Positions 22,868 to 34,078 of a stretch of DNA of 64,000 nucleotides are shown piece after piece (the stretch's first letter is position 1; each line of letters opens with the position of its first letter). Below the pieces are notes generated by a model. The model was given only the letters and a program-made list of their open reading frames with translations, had not been told where the DNA came from and did no database searches. The position numbers and the translations under genes were made by a program. This DNA comes from Talpa occidentalis (Eukaryota; Chordata; Mammalia; Eulipotyphla; Talpidae): positions 53,313,013 to 53,377,012 of the forward strand of contig NW_023601754.1 in NCBI RefSeq assembly GCF_014898055.3, read 5' to 3'.

Positions 22868-25800
22868 TTATAAGAATTTTGGTGCAGCTCTTGGCTTGCA
22901 AGGAAGAGTTTTCCAGGCTCTCCTTCTGGGCTTCCCTGAAGCAGAAGAGGTGCCCACTCTGTCGGGCCCCAGCTCTGGCCTTAGGACATGATAGGGGCTC
23001 TGCTTGGTGGGGTCAGAGCTGGAGAAAGGACCAGGGGTCTCCAGCAACCTCACAGAGGTGTTCAGGAACCTGCAGGGCCAGCTACCTCACTGTGGGGGTG
23101 CCTGGGGGAGTTTGGGGTGCACAGGAATCCCCAGTTCCCACCACAAGGGTGTCTGGCTGCCCCATCCTGCTGTCCACCCCAGAACCAGTGCCCGCTGGCC
23201 CTGAGGGCAGAGCCTCCCCTGGCTCCGTGGCTGCTGTGGGCAGCCCGGGAGTGAGCCCCGCTTTCTTCCTGCCCCTGGACGCCCTGCCTGTCACCCGTTA
23301 CAGATGGCCAGCTGCCCGTGGGCTCCAACCTCTGACCCATGGTTCCTGTGGATGGACCTCGAGTCCTTCCTCTCTGCTGAAGAGACACAAAGTCCCTGCC
23401 CGACCCAGGACTTCTGATCCAGAGCGGGCGCGGCGGGCACAGAACACGAGCCGGCCTCTGCGTGGAAGCGTGCCCAACGCTGGCGTCTCGCTGCCCTGCC
23501 ACGGTCAGCAGGCCCACCTGGAGAATGCCCCGTGTAGGGGTACAGCGCCCGGACGGACACCCCAGCCCCCGCTGCCGCTGCAGGGGCCCCGGCCTGCCTT
23601 GCTGCCCCTGGCAGAGGCACTCTGGGAGGGAGGGAGGAGGTGGCAGGATTCACTCGGGGCTCAGAAGAGACCAGAGTCTTTATCTGGTGCAGAAAGCCCC
23701 GGGGGACCCTGCTCTTTCCCACAGCTCTCCGTCCAACCCTGGCCGCAGGCCCCCCGGGGGCCGGGAGCAGAAAGCTCCTTTCCCAGGCCCGGGAGGGCAG
23801 AGGCTGGGGGCGGGCCGCGGCGGGGACGGCCGGCCAGGGTCTCTCCTCCTCGGCTGGGCTCGGGGTCAGGCTGGAGGACAGGGCTGCTGGGGCTGAGACA
23901 GACGGTCCTGGGGAGTGCTGGCCAGGCCCCCTGCTGACAGACGTCCCTCACCCCCACGGTGTCCCCCCCCCCATCCACGCTCCATCTGTGGCACTTAAGT
24001 CCTTTCCCTGCTTTCGGGTCCCCCGGGGGGCTTGCTCTAGGACGCCCTGGGGCCTCGGCACAGCCTTTCTGTCCCCGGGATACTCATCGGCCCCCTCGCT
24101 GCACCGCCCTGGCCCTCCCCGACCAGCTCACCCTTGGCTTGAGTCACACAGGCCTCCGGGATAAGCGCACAAGCCTTGGATCAGCGATGGATCAACCGTC
24201 TTCGCGGCAGGGTCCGGAGGGGCTGCGTGTGGCCGGCGTGCGGTCACTCCCCACGTGCTCGATGGCCACACGGCCTGCCCCGGGCCTCTCAGAACGGGCC
24301 CTCCATCTTCGCAGAGGAGTTCCGCCTGCCCTTGAACTTGGTACTAGTGGAAGCACGAAGGCTCCTCCCTGTCCGGGGCCTCACACGCGGCGCCGTGAAG
24401 GTGTGTGCAGAGGGCCCGGCATGTGCACACTCAGGGCAGTGGAGTCCTTCCCCCCACAAGACCCGTCCTTCCACCCACCCCGCCTGGGGGCACCTGTCCA
24501 GGCACCCAGTGCCCCCCGTATCCATCTCCCTACAAAGACGCAGCGTGGGTTTTGCAGATTAATAAGCAGGGCGGCTGCAGCCCAGTGCGAGGAGCCTGCA
24601 CCAGGGAGCTCTGTGCGGCCCCTGACCCCGCTGCCGAGCTGGGGCCCCCGCCTGGCGGTGCCGCCCCGCCTGGGTGGCGCTGCGCGGTCCTACTTGAAAG
24701 GCCTTCGCAGGGGCTGCCTTCAAGAGGGGACAATTGGCCAGAGGCCTGGGGCTTATTCATGCAGAACAGCGGCGGGAAGCGCTTGCAGCCAGCGTCAGAG
24801 TGGGCAGCGCCCAGGGAGGGGCCGCCAGGCCCGGGAGCGGTCGCTAGGCAACGGCGCCCCCAAGCATCTCGGCAGCCTCGCTGCTCCACCGTGGTCCTGT
24901 CCTGCCCAACTTGGGGTGGGGGGCCCAGGGTGGAGAACCAGGGTGCTCAGTATCCTGCTCCCCGTTTACAGGCAACTCGGATGGGATGGGAGACGAGGGG
25001 CAACGTGAGCTCTGTCTGGGCCTACCCCGGTGACGGCCGAAGGATACTCCCAGCATGCTCTGCGGCTCTGGGATGGACCTCCAGCCCCGCTCACTCTGCG
25101 CTCCCTGAGGGCTGGGCCCCAGCCTTGGCCCTGCCTCCTGCCTGCCCGCCCTCCCTCCCTCCTTCCGGGGGAAGAAGGTGGCACTTTGCAGTAAAGTTGT
25201 GACGATGGCTGGGGGACCTGTGGGGGACGGCAGGGCAGACGCTGAATGCTCGCGGGGTAACAGCAACGACGGCACGGAGAGGTGGGCCCTCGGGTGCCAG
25301 GCAGGAGCCTCTGCTCGGCCAGGCGCAGCATGTGCAGGGCGGCTGAGGGGCCTCCACGGGAGGCAGGGCTCCCGGCCTCCGCTCCTCTCTGCTTGCTCGC
25401 ACGCCCACCGGGGGGCCTGAGTGTGCGTTACACACACGCCTGCTTCGCCCATCTGGGGGCTGTTGGCACCTGCTGCGCCTGAGCCCCGGCCCGTGGGCCC
25501 CTTACAGACGCGGCGGCCGGGAGCCGGGCCCTGCACACGCCCTCCCTGCTGGCTGTGCCCTGCTCTCAGCCTTCCTTTGCCCGCCTGCCCCTGACATGTT
25601 TGAGAAGCACGAACAGGCTGTCCTCCAGAGAGCCCTTCCCTGGGGCAGCCCCGCGGGCCGCGCGTGTCCAGGTCACCTCATCCCCCTCCCCCACCACGCT
25701 GTGGCCCCTGCCCACTGGCTGGCCGGGCCTGGGGTGGGGGCACTGAGACTCGAGCGAGCTAACGCGGGCCCCTCTGCTGGGAGGCGCGGGCTCCAGGAGC

Positions 25801-25947
25801 TGGGGCGACGGTCTCCCCGGACCAGCCCCAGCAGGGCCAGGCCTCCCCCAGGCCCCACTAGGGAGACGCTCACATGTCCCCCGAGGCCTGTGGGGACCCA
25901 CCTGCGGGTCCCTTGAGAGCACCCTCCAGCGCTGCCCCGAGACCCTC
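22868..25947. other. GC-rich single-copy DNA, no gene seen
   Basis: GC-rich DNA directly after the LINE-1 fragment. It holds two long plus-strand frames (22879-23937 with 352 codons, 23959-25008 with 349 codons). These overlap long frames on the other strand, lack any recognisable domain and are Pro/Arg/Gly/Ser-rich. I treat them as chance frames. One AT-richer island at 24696-24790 is listed separately. Confidence 0.5.
24696..24790. promoter_or_regulatory. weak candidate noncoding element
   Basis: An island with TACTTGAAAGGCCTTCG, GGGGACAATTGGCCAG (CAATTGG) and GGCTTATTCATGCAG in an otherwise GC-rich setting. The signal is modest and rests on composition only. Confidence 0.2.
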
Positions 25948-26375
25948 TGTAGGGTAAGGAAAAATGTCAGGCTTTTCCGCCCTCCCGCCATCAGGAGAGA
26001 TGACGGATCCTCACGGCCCTGAACGCAGGCCTGCTGGCGGCACCTGGCGTGGGGTGTGGGCCTAGGGAGATGGGATTCACCTGGGCGGAGACCGGGCTTT
26101 TAAGGTCTGCGTCGCGGGGACGCCAGCAGAAGCCGAAAGTAGAAGCCGAGAGAGAAGCAAGAGAAGCAGAAGCAGAGAAGGCCGGAGGGCCCAGATAGAG
26201 TGGAGACTTGCTGGGGCCTGGGAGGCCTGCCAGCCACCCGGCCCCCCAGCACCCCTGCCTGCCGTGTACCGGGTAAACCCCAGTAAAAAACCTGCAAAAC
26301 CCCGAGGGCTCCAGGACTCCTCCACCCGGTCTGCTGGATCAGAAAACCTGCTCTGTGTCCAGTCCTGACGCTACA
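25948..26375 (+). mobile_element. solo LTR of an endogenous retrovirus, copy 1
   Basis: A 428-bp element begins TGTAG and ends CTACA, a perfect 5-bp terminal inverted repeat with TG...CA ends. It is flanked on both sides by CCCTC (25943-25947 and 26376-26380), a 5-bp target duplication. A TATA-like GCTTTTAAGG lies near 26096, and an AGTAAA variant poly(A) signal at 26282. Two related copies lie at 27125-27528 (minus) and 30721-31154 (plus). No gag, pol or env sequence adjoins it, so it is a solo LTR. Confidence 0.85.
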
Positions 26376-27124
26376 CCCTCCCAGCACCCCAGACGGGGCC
26401 GGGCTCGGGGGGCTGGGCCGGCTCCGAGCCGGTACCCCACGAGGAGGCTGGGCCGGGCTCTCCCGGGGTTGCGGGCTCCAGATTAGACCAGGCCTCTCGG
26501 GCCGCCAGCCGCCGGCTCGGCCGTGTCGCGGGTGAGATGGCGCCATCTGGGCTGCGGCCGCCCCCTGCGCCCCTGCGCCCGTGTGGCCCTGAACCCATTG
26601 CCAGACCAGGGGGCAGGTGAGCAGCTCGGGGTGGGGGGCAGGGCTGGTGGGGGACGAGCAGGGGCAGACCCTGTCCCAGACCAGCGGCTGCACCGCCCTC
26701 ATCTCTGCCCCATCCTCCTCCTCGTCCCTTTGAGGGAGTGGGGGTGGGAAGGAGAGTAAATGCGTGAACCAGCCGAGTGGGGGGTGAGTAGGGGGCAGAT
26801 AAACCTCATTTCCTACTTTGGCTCTGAAAGAGGACAGAGCTTGGAGTCATGGCCTGCCCCTACCCCGCAGCTCCTTGGGGTGGGGTCCCTGGGGTGAGTA
26901 GCCCCTTGAAGTGCTCAGGCAGACCCCCCCAGGAGCCCAGAGGGGCAGACCCACCCAGGGGCTCTGCGCCCGCCCTCTCGGCGCCCTGCCGGGCCTGGTG
27001 CATGGCGGGAGGGCAGGCGGCCCCCGGGGACGGTCCCAGGTGAGCGAGGCGAGGGGCAGGTGTTGAGGGAGCGGGGGCGGTAGAGGAGGCCCCCCTGGAA
27101 CAGTCGGAGCTGCCCGTGGCCGAG
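26376..27124. other. GC-rich DNA between LTR copies
   Basis: GC-rich sequence of about 750 bp with G-rich runs. I found no retroviral internal region, gene or identifiable repeat in it. Confidence 0.5.
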
Positions 27125-27528
27125 TCTAGCGGCAGGAGGACGCGGGGCAGGGTCTCTATGACCCGAGCTGACAGGGTGAAGGGGGAGCCCTGGAGCCCTC
27201 GGTGGCTTTGCAGGCTTTTATTGAGTTTACTGGGTCCACAGCAGGCCGGGGGGCCGGGAGGCTGGCAGGCCCCACAGCCCCCAGCAGGTCTTCACGCTAC
27301 CTGGGCTCCCGCGTTGTCTCGCGCTCTCTCCGCTTCCCTCGCGGCTCTCCTGGCGGCCCCGTGACGCCGCCCTTGTGAGCCCAGCCTCTCAGCCCAGGTG
27401 TCCCCACTTACGACGCCCACACCCCACTCCAGGGGCCGCCAGCAGGCGTGCGTTCAGGACCGCAGGATCCATCGTCCATCCTAATGGCGGGAGGGCAGAG
27501 AAGCCTGATGCTTTTTACCTCACCCTAC
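27125..27528 (-). mobile_element. solo LTR of the same family, copy 2
   Basis: A 404-bp copy on the minus strand. Its plus-strand right end reads CCTCACCCTACA (reverse of TGTAGGGTGAGG) and its left end TCTAGC, a one-base change from the expected end. Flanks CCGAG and CCGTG match at four of five bases, consistent with a decayed 5-bp duplication. The minus strand carries an intact AATAAA (plus TTTATT at 27217-27222). It matches the other copies through GGCGGGAGGGCAGAGAAGCC and the CCGAGGGCTCCAGG block. Confidence 0.8.
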
Positions 27529-28654
27529 ACCGTGGCTCCCGCCCTGCCGGCCTCACACCCTCACCTGCGCCAGCGCTGCCCCCGGTCGGGCGTCAGGCCT
27601 GGGGGCATCGCCTCGCGACACCCTCCTGGCCCTTCCCGAGGCCCCTGCCTGCAGGTGGACCCCGCCAGCCCCAGAACCGGAAGTGGGACCCCAGGGGGGC
27701 TGGCCTGCTCTGCCTCAGCCCAGAGGGAGGGGGAGCCCCGGGGGGCACACTGCCCAGGTCACACTGTGGGTCCCCTGCATGGCGCCTGGCTGCTTGCCCT
27801 GAGCCAGAGTGCACCCCAGGGGCCTCAGAGAGGCCAGTGTAAAAGCCCCTGGGGAACCAGCCCTTCCTCGCGGCCCACTGGACGGTGCCTCCTCCCTCCC
27901 AGGGCAGCAGCCGGGCCAGCAGGGTCCTGGGAGGCTTCCTGCCCCCCAGCTCCCTTGATGGGGAATGGAGGGAGGGACAGCAGGCACTCTGCATCCATCC
28001 GGGTAGCCTGGGGGTGGCAGGGCCTCCGGCCATGGTGCCCACCGCCCATGCCCGGGGATGCTGACCCTGTGCCGCAGGTTGGGGAGGGGAGCAGGGCCCT
28101 GGGCGGTGTCCCAAGGGAGCTCAGGAAACAGATGCCCCCAGAGGACGTGGCTGGGCCTCCAAGTGGCGCCCAGCAGGGCAGGCCAGGGAGGGCCTGAAGC
28201 CAGGTGCCCCTTCCTGGGCCCAGGGAATGCCCGGAGGACGCACCCAGAGCCCCTGCAGGTGCTGGGGCCTGCCGCAGCTGAGCCAACAGTGGCGCTGGCT
28301 CTGTCCTTCCAGGCCAGCGACCCCCGGCCACCTGTGCCGTCTGCTGCCCGCCGCTGTCCCCAGGATGGGCGAGGGTCCCGGCCTCAGCCACAGGTCCCCA
28401 GGGGCCATGAGGGGCAGCGAGTTGAAGTGGCCCCTGTCACCCAGGGCCCTGCTCTGGCTGCTCCTCTGCTGGGCCCTCCCCTCCCGCGCCCCCTTCCCCG
28501 CATCTCGGGGAGCAGCCTGGACCACTCTGCTGCGCACCCCTCCTGACCCTCCGGCCCGCTCTGCGCCTGCGCTGGCTGCCTGCGCCCCCTGCAACTGGCT
28601 TCTTCTGCTGTCCCCCTCCCTGCACTGGGAGGCGGTCCCCGCGGGCTTCTAGAA

Positions 28655-28780
28655 CAGCGCCTGCGCCCAAGTCAAGGAACTGTCTCGAGGGTCCGCCAGC
28701 ATTTGCTGTTATAAGCCAAACAGTAAATGTTTTTGACTTGGTGTATCCAAGGTCCCTGTCAAAACCACCCGCTGTCGGGG
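28655..28780. promoter_or_regulatory. candidate conserved noncoding element
   Basis: An AT-rich island with AAGTCAAGGAACTG, CATTTGCTGTTATAAGCCAA, AACAGTAAATGTTTTTGACT and GTGTATCCAAGG in GC-rich flanks. No repeat family or coding frame was recognised. Regulatory role is inferred. Confidence 0.35.
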
Positions 28781-29359
28781 AGAAAAGCAAAGACGCAGGG
28801 ACAGCGGGAGCAGCGGCGGCGGGAGAGGCCCCGTCACACCTTATTGACAGAGGCAGGCGCAGGCGGACTTGCCTTGGGTTGTCACTCACAGGCCCGGGGT
28901 CACCCAGGAGCCGGCACTGACCTCTCCTGCCCTGCACCCAATGTGGGCTCAGGCCACGTGGGGGCTGTGCAGCAACCAGGCCTCAGTTCCGGCCAGGAGC
29001 AATGCTCCGTGAGCAAGGGAAGGGTTGAGTCCTGCAGGGTCAGGGGGTCAAGGTCAGAGAAGGCCCAGGGCCTCCCTGCCTCACCTGACCAGCCGTGTTC
29101 CGCCTGGGCTCCCAACCACTCGGAGACGTGGGGGACCACCCTCCCCTCAGGTCCCCAGGGCCCACTCTCTCCTTCCGGTGAACCTGCCGGGTCCCCCAGA
29201 GCCTCTGGGGAAGACTGGAGTCCTGGACCTCACAGGAGACGTCAGGCCCAGTCCTCTCGGCCGCCTGGCCAGTGCTGAGGCTGGTCCTCCGCTGGGCACT
29301 GGCTGAGGGGTGCTGAGGTGCACACCTTGTCTGCCCGGGGCCCTGAGCCCCATCTTCCC

Positions 29360-29450
29360 GCTGCCATCATCCCCATTACATGCTCAGTGGGGGAAACTGA
29401 GGCTCCAAGAGGTTGTCATGTCCCACGGTCCCAGGGCAGAGTGGACACTA
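29360..29450 (+). repeat. MIR fragment
   Basis: The segment CATGCTCAGTGGGGGAAACT, then GAGGCTCCAAGAGGTTGTCA, then CCAGGGCAGAGTGG follows the core and 3' part of a MIR element (gaaactgaggctcagagaggt type). It is old and truncated. Confidence 0.65.
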
Positions 29451-29507
29451 GGGGGGTCTGCCTGTCCCCACAGGCCACCCATTTGGGTTTTTAAATGATT
29501 GTTCTTA

Positions 29508-29625
29508 TGCTTGCTTATTTGCCTGCCATCTTTCTGTCTGTCCATCATCTCTCTCTCTCGACTGTCGGTGTGTCCATAAATCTGTTATCCACCCCTCTTC
29601 GCCCATGGATTTATCTGCGTTACCT
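29508..29625 (+). repeat. degenerate tetranucleotide low-complexity tract
   Basis: Pyrimidine-rich text built from TCTG, TGCT, CATC and TCTC units (TTTCTGTCTGTCCATC, then CTCTCTCTCTCG). It is a decayed simple repeat. Confidence 0.55.
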
Positions 29626-30058
29626 CCCAGTGGACTAAACTATTTCTGGCGAGCTCAGTGCCAACGTGAAGAGTGACCCTCTTCACCAGGCGACCAGCAG
29701 AGACCGAGGGGTATGAATACAACTTCCTTCCCAGGGGACGATCCCTGCCGGGTTTTGAGGGATGAATAGAAGTTCACCAAGGGCTAGCCGGAAAGTGACC
29801 AAGACACAAACATTCTCCCAGACCTGGATAATGGGGTGAGGAACATAACTAGCCCCAGCCTTCAGCCCACGCCCACCCTGCCTCACTTCCTGGAGGTGGG
29901 GCCAGAGTCCAGCTGATGCCGGAGGCCTCGCTGGCAGGCGGCCAGTTGCCTGACTCTCCACTTTGATGCCCAAGCTACCCTGCCGTGAGGGGAGGTGGAG
30001 GTGGACGAGCCCTCGGGAGCGCATGCCCACCCTCGCAAACCCCACGTTCTCCGTTCTT

Positions 30059-30348
30059 TTTTTTTTTTTTAAGATTTATTTTTATTTATTTATTTATTTA
30101 TACAAGCACCGGGTACAGTCAGAAGCGCGGGAGGGTGAGAGAATTCACCAGAGCCAGAGTGGGGAGCAGAGCAGGCAGAAGGACCGAAGGACACTGCTGA
30201 GGGGAGCAGCGGGCGGCAGGAGAGGTCTGCGCGCCATGTGGGACCCTCCTCTGGTGGCCGGGGAGCAGCCGGGGATCGAACCGGCGCCGCAGAGGCCGCA
30301 GGCAGCTTCGCAACCCAGCGCTCCACCGCTGCGCTACCGGGGAGGCCC
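30059..30348 (-). mobile_element. tRNA-headed SINE, copy 3, with 14-bp TSD
   Basis: The element reads on the minus strand: T-run and (TTTA)n tail at the left, then the body with CTGCTGAGGGGAGCAGC, GGGGATCGAACCGGCGCC (reverse B box), and the head GCTACCGGGGAGGCCC at the right. It is flanked by perfect 14-bp duplications CGTTCTCCGTTCTT at 30045-30058 and 30349-30362. The exact duplication and long tail mark it as one of the younger copies here. Confidence 0.95.
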
Positions 30349-30547
30349 CGTTCTCCGTTCTTGAAAGAGGGCGCCCAGGATAGCCGTGGTCAGGCCCTCG
30401 ACGCCAGAGAGCGGGCAGAGCCCGAGAGGCCAGCAGGTGGCCCCTGGTGGGTCTTGACTCTGCCACACCCTGACTTCAAACAGTTGTGGGGGAGCCGGCC
30501 GCTGGCAGGGACGGGAGGAAAGGGGGCTGCTTCTTCCAGGCATCGGC

Positions 30548-30645
30548 CCTGAAAGGCGCTCCACATCTGGGGTGAAAACCTGTGTTGTTATGTGAAATCC
30601 TAATTTCCCGGGCGGCTGGTGTTATTGGCTAACTCTGGCCGCCTC
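30548..30645. promoter_or_regulatory. candidate conserved noncoding element
   Basis: An AT-rich island just upstream of a solo LTR. It includes CATCTGGGGTGAAAACC, TGTTGTTATGTGAAATCC, TAATTTCCCGGGCGGC and GGTGTTATTGGCTAAC (ATTGG, the inverted CCAAT core). No coding or repeat explanation was found. Confidence 0.35.
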
Positions 30646-30720
30646 CCTCCGGCTGAGCGTGGAGCTGCTCCCTGGGCTGGCTCCCCAGCAGCTCACTCCC
30701 CACTCCCTTGGCCGTGGGGC

Positions 30721-31154
30721 TGTAGGGTAAGTAGAAAGCATCAGGCTTCTCTGCCCTCCCGCCATTAGGGTGGGTGATGGATCCTGCGGTCCTGAACGCA
30801 CGCCTGCTGGCGGCCCCTGGAGTGGGGTGTGGGCGTGCGTAAGTGGGGACACCTGGGCTGAGACTGGGCTTATTAGGGCGGCGTCACGGGGCCGCCAGCA
30901 GAACAAACAGAAGACCCACGAGAGCAGCAGAGCCCGCCAGAGAAGGCCGAAGAGCCCAGGCAGAGTGAAGACTTGCTGGGGGCTGGGAGGCCTGCCAGCC
31001 CCCCGCCCCCCTGCCTGCTCCGTGCCTGGTAAACCCCAAATAAAGCCTGAAAAGCCACCGAGGGCTCCAGGACTCTCTCCTCCTTCATCCCGTCTGCTCG
31101 GGTCATAGAGAACCTGCCCTGGCCTAACCTGCTCCGTGTCCTCCTGCCCTTCCA
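30721..31154 (+). mobile_element. solo LTR of the same family, copy 3
   Basis: A 434-bp copy begins TGTAGGGTAAG and ends near TTCCA. It carries an AATAAA at 31039-31044 and shares CTGAACGCACGCCTGCTGGC and the GCCACCGAGGGCTCCAGG block with the copy at 27.1 kb. Flanks GGGGC and GGGGG match at four of five bases. No retroviral coding sequence adjoins it. It is in the same orientation as the copy at 25948, but the 4.3 kb between them does not look like a provirus. Confidence 0.82.
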
Positions 31155-31914
31155 GGGGGGCCCACCCCTCTCTCCACCGGACCCCAGGGCCACTCCTCCC
31201 CCACACCAAGTCGCCCGCCCGCCCCTCGTCCAGGTCCCTGGGCCGCGAGATGGAGGGCGCCCACCACCAGCTTTGTTCTGGGTCCCTGGAGGGCAGGAGG
31301 GCGTGTCAGAGAACCCCAACTTCGTTGCATTCGGGGGGCCTTTGTGGAGAGGAGCCAGGCCAGGGCGGTGGAGGTGGGAGAGCTCGGGTTTGGCTCTCGA
31401 TGGCCACCCATGGGGGGCTGAGGCTCCCAGCCTGCCCCGGGGCCTCTGCCCGGCGGGCTCCTTGCTGCTGCCGTCAGGCCGAGGCCACGGCAGGTTCCCA
31501 GAGCCTGGGCAGGACCTGTGGAGCCCGGCATCACAGAACCCATGAAATCCTCTTTTAAAATGTCCCGCACATGCAGCAACCCCCATCGGCTCTGACACTG
31601 GTGCTGACCACGGCATCCTGACGGGAAAGAGCTGCCCCGAAGTCCCCCGCGCGTCCAGCCCGCACACGCTCCCCCTCCGTCCCTCGTGGCTCCCCGGTGC
31701 CCTCTGTCTGAAGCCCCACCACCCTCGAGGCGGGACCACGCTGGCACCTTTTTGCCTCTGCCGCTCCCAGGGTCAGGGCCGGGCGGCCATCCCACCTGTG
31801 GCCCCACCTTCTGGGTTTCCCCGAAACTCAGATGTCCCCCAGCCCCCAAGACACCGAGACGCTCAGTCTGGGCTCCCAGCAGCGTTTCAAAAGAGTTTGT
31901 TTTCTTTCAAAACA

Positions 31915-32420
31915 GAACGTATCGAGCGTCCGGTCGGCCAGTGCATCCAGGGCCAGCGAGAGGGGAGCGCCGCGGCCACCGGGCCTGCTGAGTCGACAGC
32001 ACAGACAGGGCAGTGCCCGCGGGAGCGTGGCCGGACCCGGCAGTGGGAAGCACCGAGGCCGCTGAGCCCGGGCCAAGCCCGCGAGTTTCGGCAGGGCCAA
32101 GCCTGGGGGCTTCCGCTGGGGCAGGCCGCCTCGCTCCGCCCGCCCCCCCAGCGCGGGGTCCCGGGCAGGGAGAAACTGAGGCCCTTCTTGAGGGTGGACA
32201 ACGCCCCGGTCACCTCCTCTTCCTAGAGCCCTTGAAGCGCGGCCCTGACTTCACACCCGCGCGGGGCGACGGCCCGGGGTTCCCCTCCGTCAGCGCTGCG
32301 CTGCCACGTGGCCGCCGGCCGAACCCGGCACGTCCCGACGCCCCTGCCGCAAGCCACGGCCACCAGCAACTGCCGGCCAGGGCCACGCGAGGGGCGTCCT
32401 CGCTCCCCTGCTCCCATCTT
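31915..32420. promoter_or_regulatory. CpG-dense patch, longest in the window
   Basis: About 55 CpG dinucleotides in 500 bp, for example GTATCGAGCGTCCGGTCGGC and CCCGCGCGGGGCGACGG. It meets the usual length idea of a CpG island better than the other patches. No adjacent exon was identified, so it is a candidate promoter of an unseen transcript or a CpG-rich enhancer. Confidence 0.42.
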
Positions 32421-32936
32421 GACCTCGAGCGGAAGCTTCTCGCCGATGCCGGCTGAGCAGAGGGTGGACGCAGCACAGGAGCCCCGGGCTGGCCTTGTGA
32501 GAAGCCAGCGGGCAGCACTGGGCCTCTTGGTTACACGGCCAGAGGTGGACTCTGAGACTCACCCCGGTGCGCACTGGGGGTCCTGTCTCTGTCACCACGT
32601 GGGGGCCTCTCGGGGTGCTCCCGAGGTGCGGCAGGGGCATGGGGCCGCCCCGGCTCCCACACAGGCTCGGGTCTGGCCAGCAGGAGAGGACCACGCCTGG
32701 GCTCCCGGAGCTGGGACCCAGTGGGTGCATGGAGAGACCAGTGGTCACTGCGCGCCAAGCGGCCTGTGTGACCTCAACTCCGCACCTGCTTGGAGTCGCC
32801 CCTGCCAGGGTGTCACTGGACAGCCTGCGGCCGGCTCCCCTGCTGAGGCCTCCGCGCTGCTCTGGCGGGCCAGCACTTGGCTCCTCCCTGGGCCCTGCAG
32901 CTCTCCCTGGGTGGACAGATGCGTCGCCCTGACTGT

Positions 32937-32976
32937 TCACACCAGCAGGTTCACACCACAGTTCACAGCAGCAGGA
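32937..32976 (+). repeat. short imperfect tandem repeat
   Basis: Three units of GTTCACACCAGCAG type follow one another: GTTCACACCAGCAG, GTTCACACCACA and GTTCACAGCAGCAG. It is a minor local duplication. Confidence 0.6.
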
Positions 32977-33929
32977 CATGCTGATCTCCTCTCCTCGGCG
33001 ACCGTGAGCAGGGCTCCGTAGGGGCACCAGCGTGGATGGGGCTCCGGGGGGGCACCTGTGTACCCCTCCATGTGTCCCCACTTCTCTGAGCACACGGTCA
33101 CCCGCGAGTGGGATTTCCAGGCCGTGTGGCAACTCCAGGTCCCACCGGTTAGTTATGCTTTTGCACCAAGATGGGGAAGGCAATGGGAGCAGGCTGGGGG
33201 CCTGGCTCTGGGTCCGCCGTTAGCTGGCCGGGTGCCCTGGCCCAACCCTGGGCAGCGCCAAGCCTGCCCTTGCTCAGGGTACCCCGGGTGGGGTGAGGAG
33301 GCTGTCACTTGAGGGAGGGCCCCATGGCTGTGGCCTGGCACTTGGGGTGCCCATGGGATGCCAGCCCCATTCCAGGCTGCGAAGGGCCATGGGCAACGGG
33401 ACAGATGAGCATCTGGCCGTACCCCCCTCGCAGCCCTGGAAACTGCCTCCCAACCTCTCTGCCCAGCCGGGCCTGGGATGCGCTCCTCTGCCACCAGCCC
33501 TGCTCCCCCCAACCCAGGCCTCCATCCTGTGACCCCAGGTTACTTGGGGACAGTCACAGAGCTCCCACGTCCACGATGGGGCTGCCCTGACCCAGAGAGG
33601 CCAGAGGACCTCAGGATGGGCTGCCGCCGGGTCCCTTTCAAGACAGATCTGATGGGAGAGACCAGTCCCGTTCACTGGGGACTCTGGCCTGCCCCTCCCC
33701 CAGCTCACCCGCCCCTCTCTGCCATTCCAAGTGACCTTAGCCCCCGCAACGCTGGAAGGGACGTCAGCTCTGTGTGGGCGGCAGTTGGTATGTGGACCCG
33801 AGGCCTTTGGCACCTCTCAGAGGCCTGCATGGCCCCTGGACACCTCTGGTGATCCGGCCCCGACCTTGCCACCTCGGGCGCAGCCCGGTCACTGCTGACT
33901 GGGCAGCACCCCTGGGGCCCTCCAGCACA

Positions 33930-34078
33930 GGCCCACTTGAACCCTGTGTGGCAGGGATGGCCCCCACTTTACAGATGAGGACACTGAGGCACAGAGAAAA
34001 TGACTTGTCCCCACGAGCCTGTGGGAGATTGAACCCCGGGTCGGAAAGGCAGCGCCAGCTCTCACTCACGGACCAGGC
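33930..34078 (+). repeat. MIR element
   Basis: A good MIR match: CCCCACTTTACAGATGAGG, ACACTGAGGCACAGAGAAAA, TGACTTGTCCC and GATTGAACCCCGGGTCGG. It is about 150 bp, plus orientation, and noncoding. Confidence 0.85.

Larger units (their letters stand above)
27529..30058. other. GC-rich single-copy DNA, no gene seen
   Basis: GC-rich with overlapping chance frames. It contains a candidate noncoding element near 28.7 kb, a MIR near 29.4 kb and a pyrimidine-rich low-complexity tract near 29.5 kb. The part from 29640 to 30040 has intermediate composition with no feature I can name. Confidence 0.5.
31155..33929. other. GC-rich single-copy DNA, no gene seen
   Basis: GC-rich DNA with chance frames on both strands, a CpG-dense patch at 31915-32420 and a small tandem repeat at 32937-32976. 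I recognise no exon. Confidence 0.5.

Noticed and set aside
22879..25008. Two long plus-strand frames (352 and 349 codons) as genes
   Set aside because: Both lack domains, have antisense frames of similar quality, and show no splice or start context. They begin right after a LINE-1 break, in GC-rich DNA.
25948..31154. A provirus between the two plus-strand LTRs
   Set aside because: The 4.3 kb between them contains no recognisable retroviral coding text and holds another LTR in opposite orientation. The left LTR has its own exact 5-bp duplication, as a solo LTR should.
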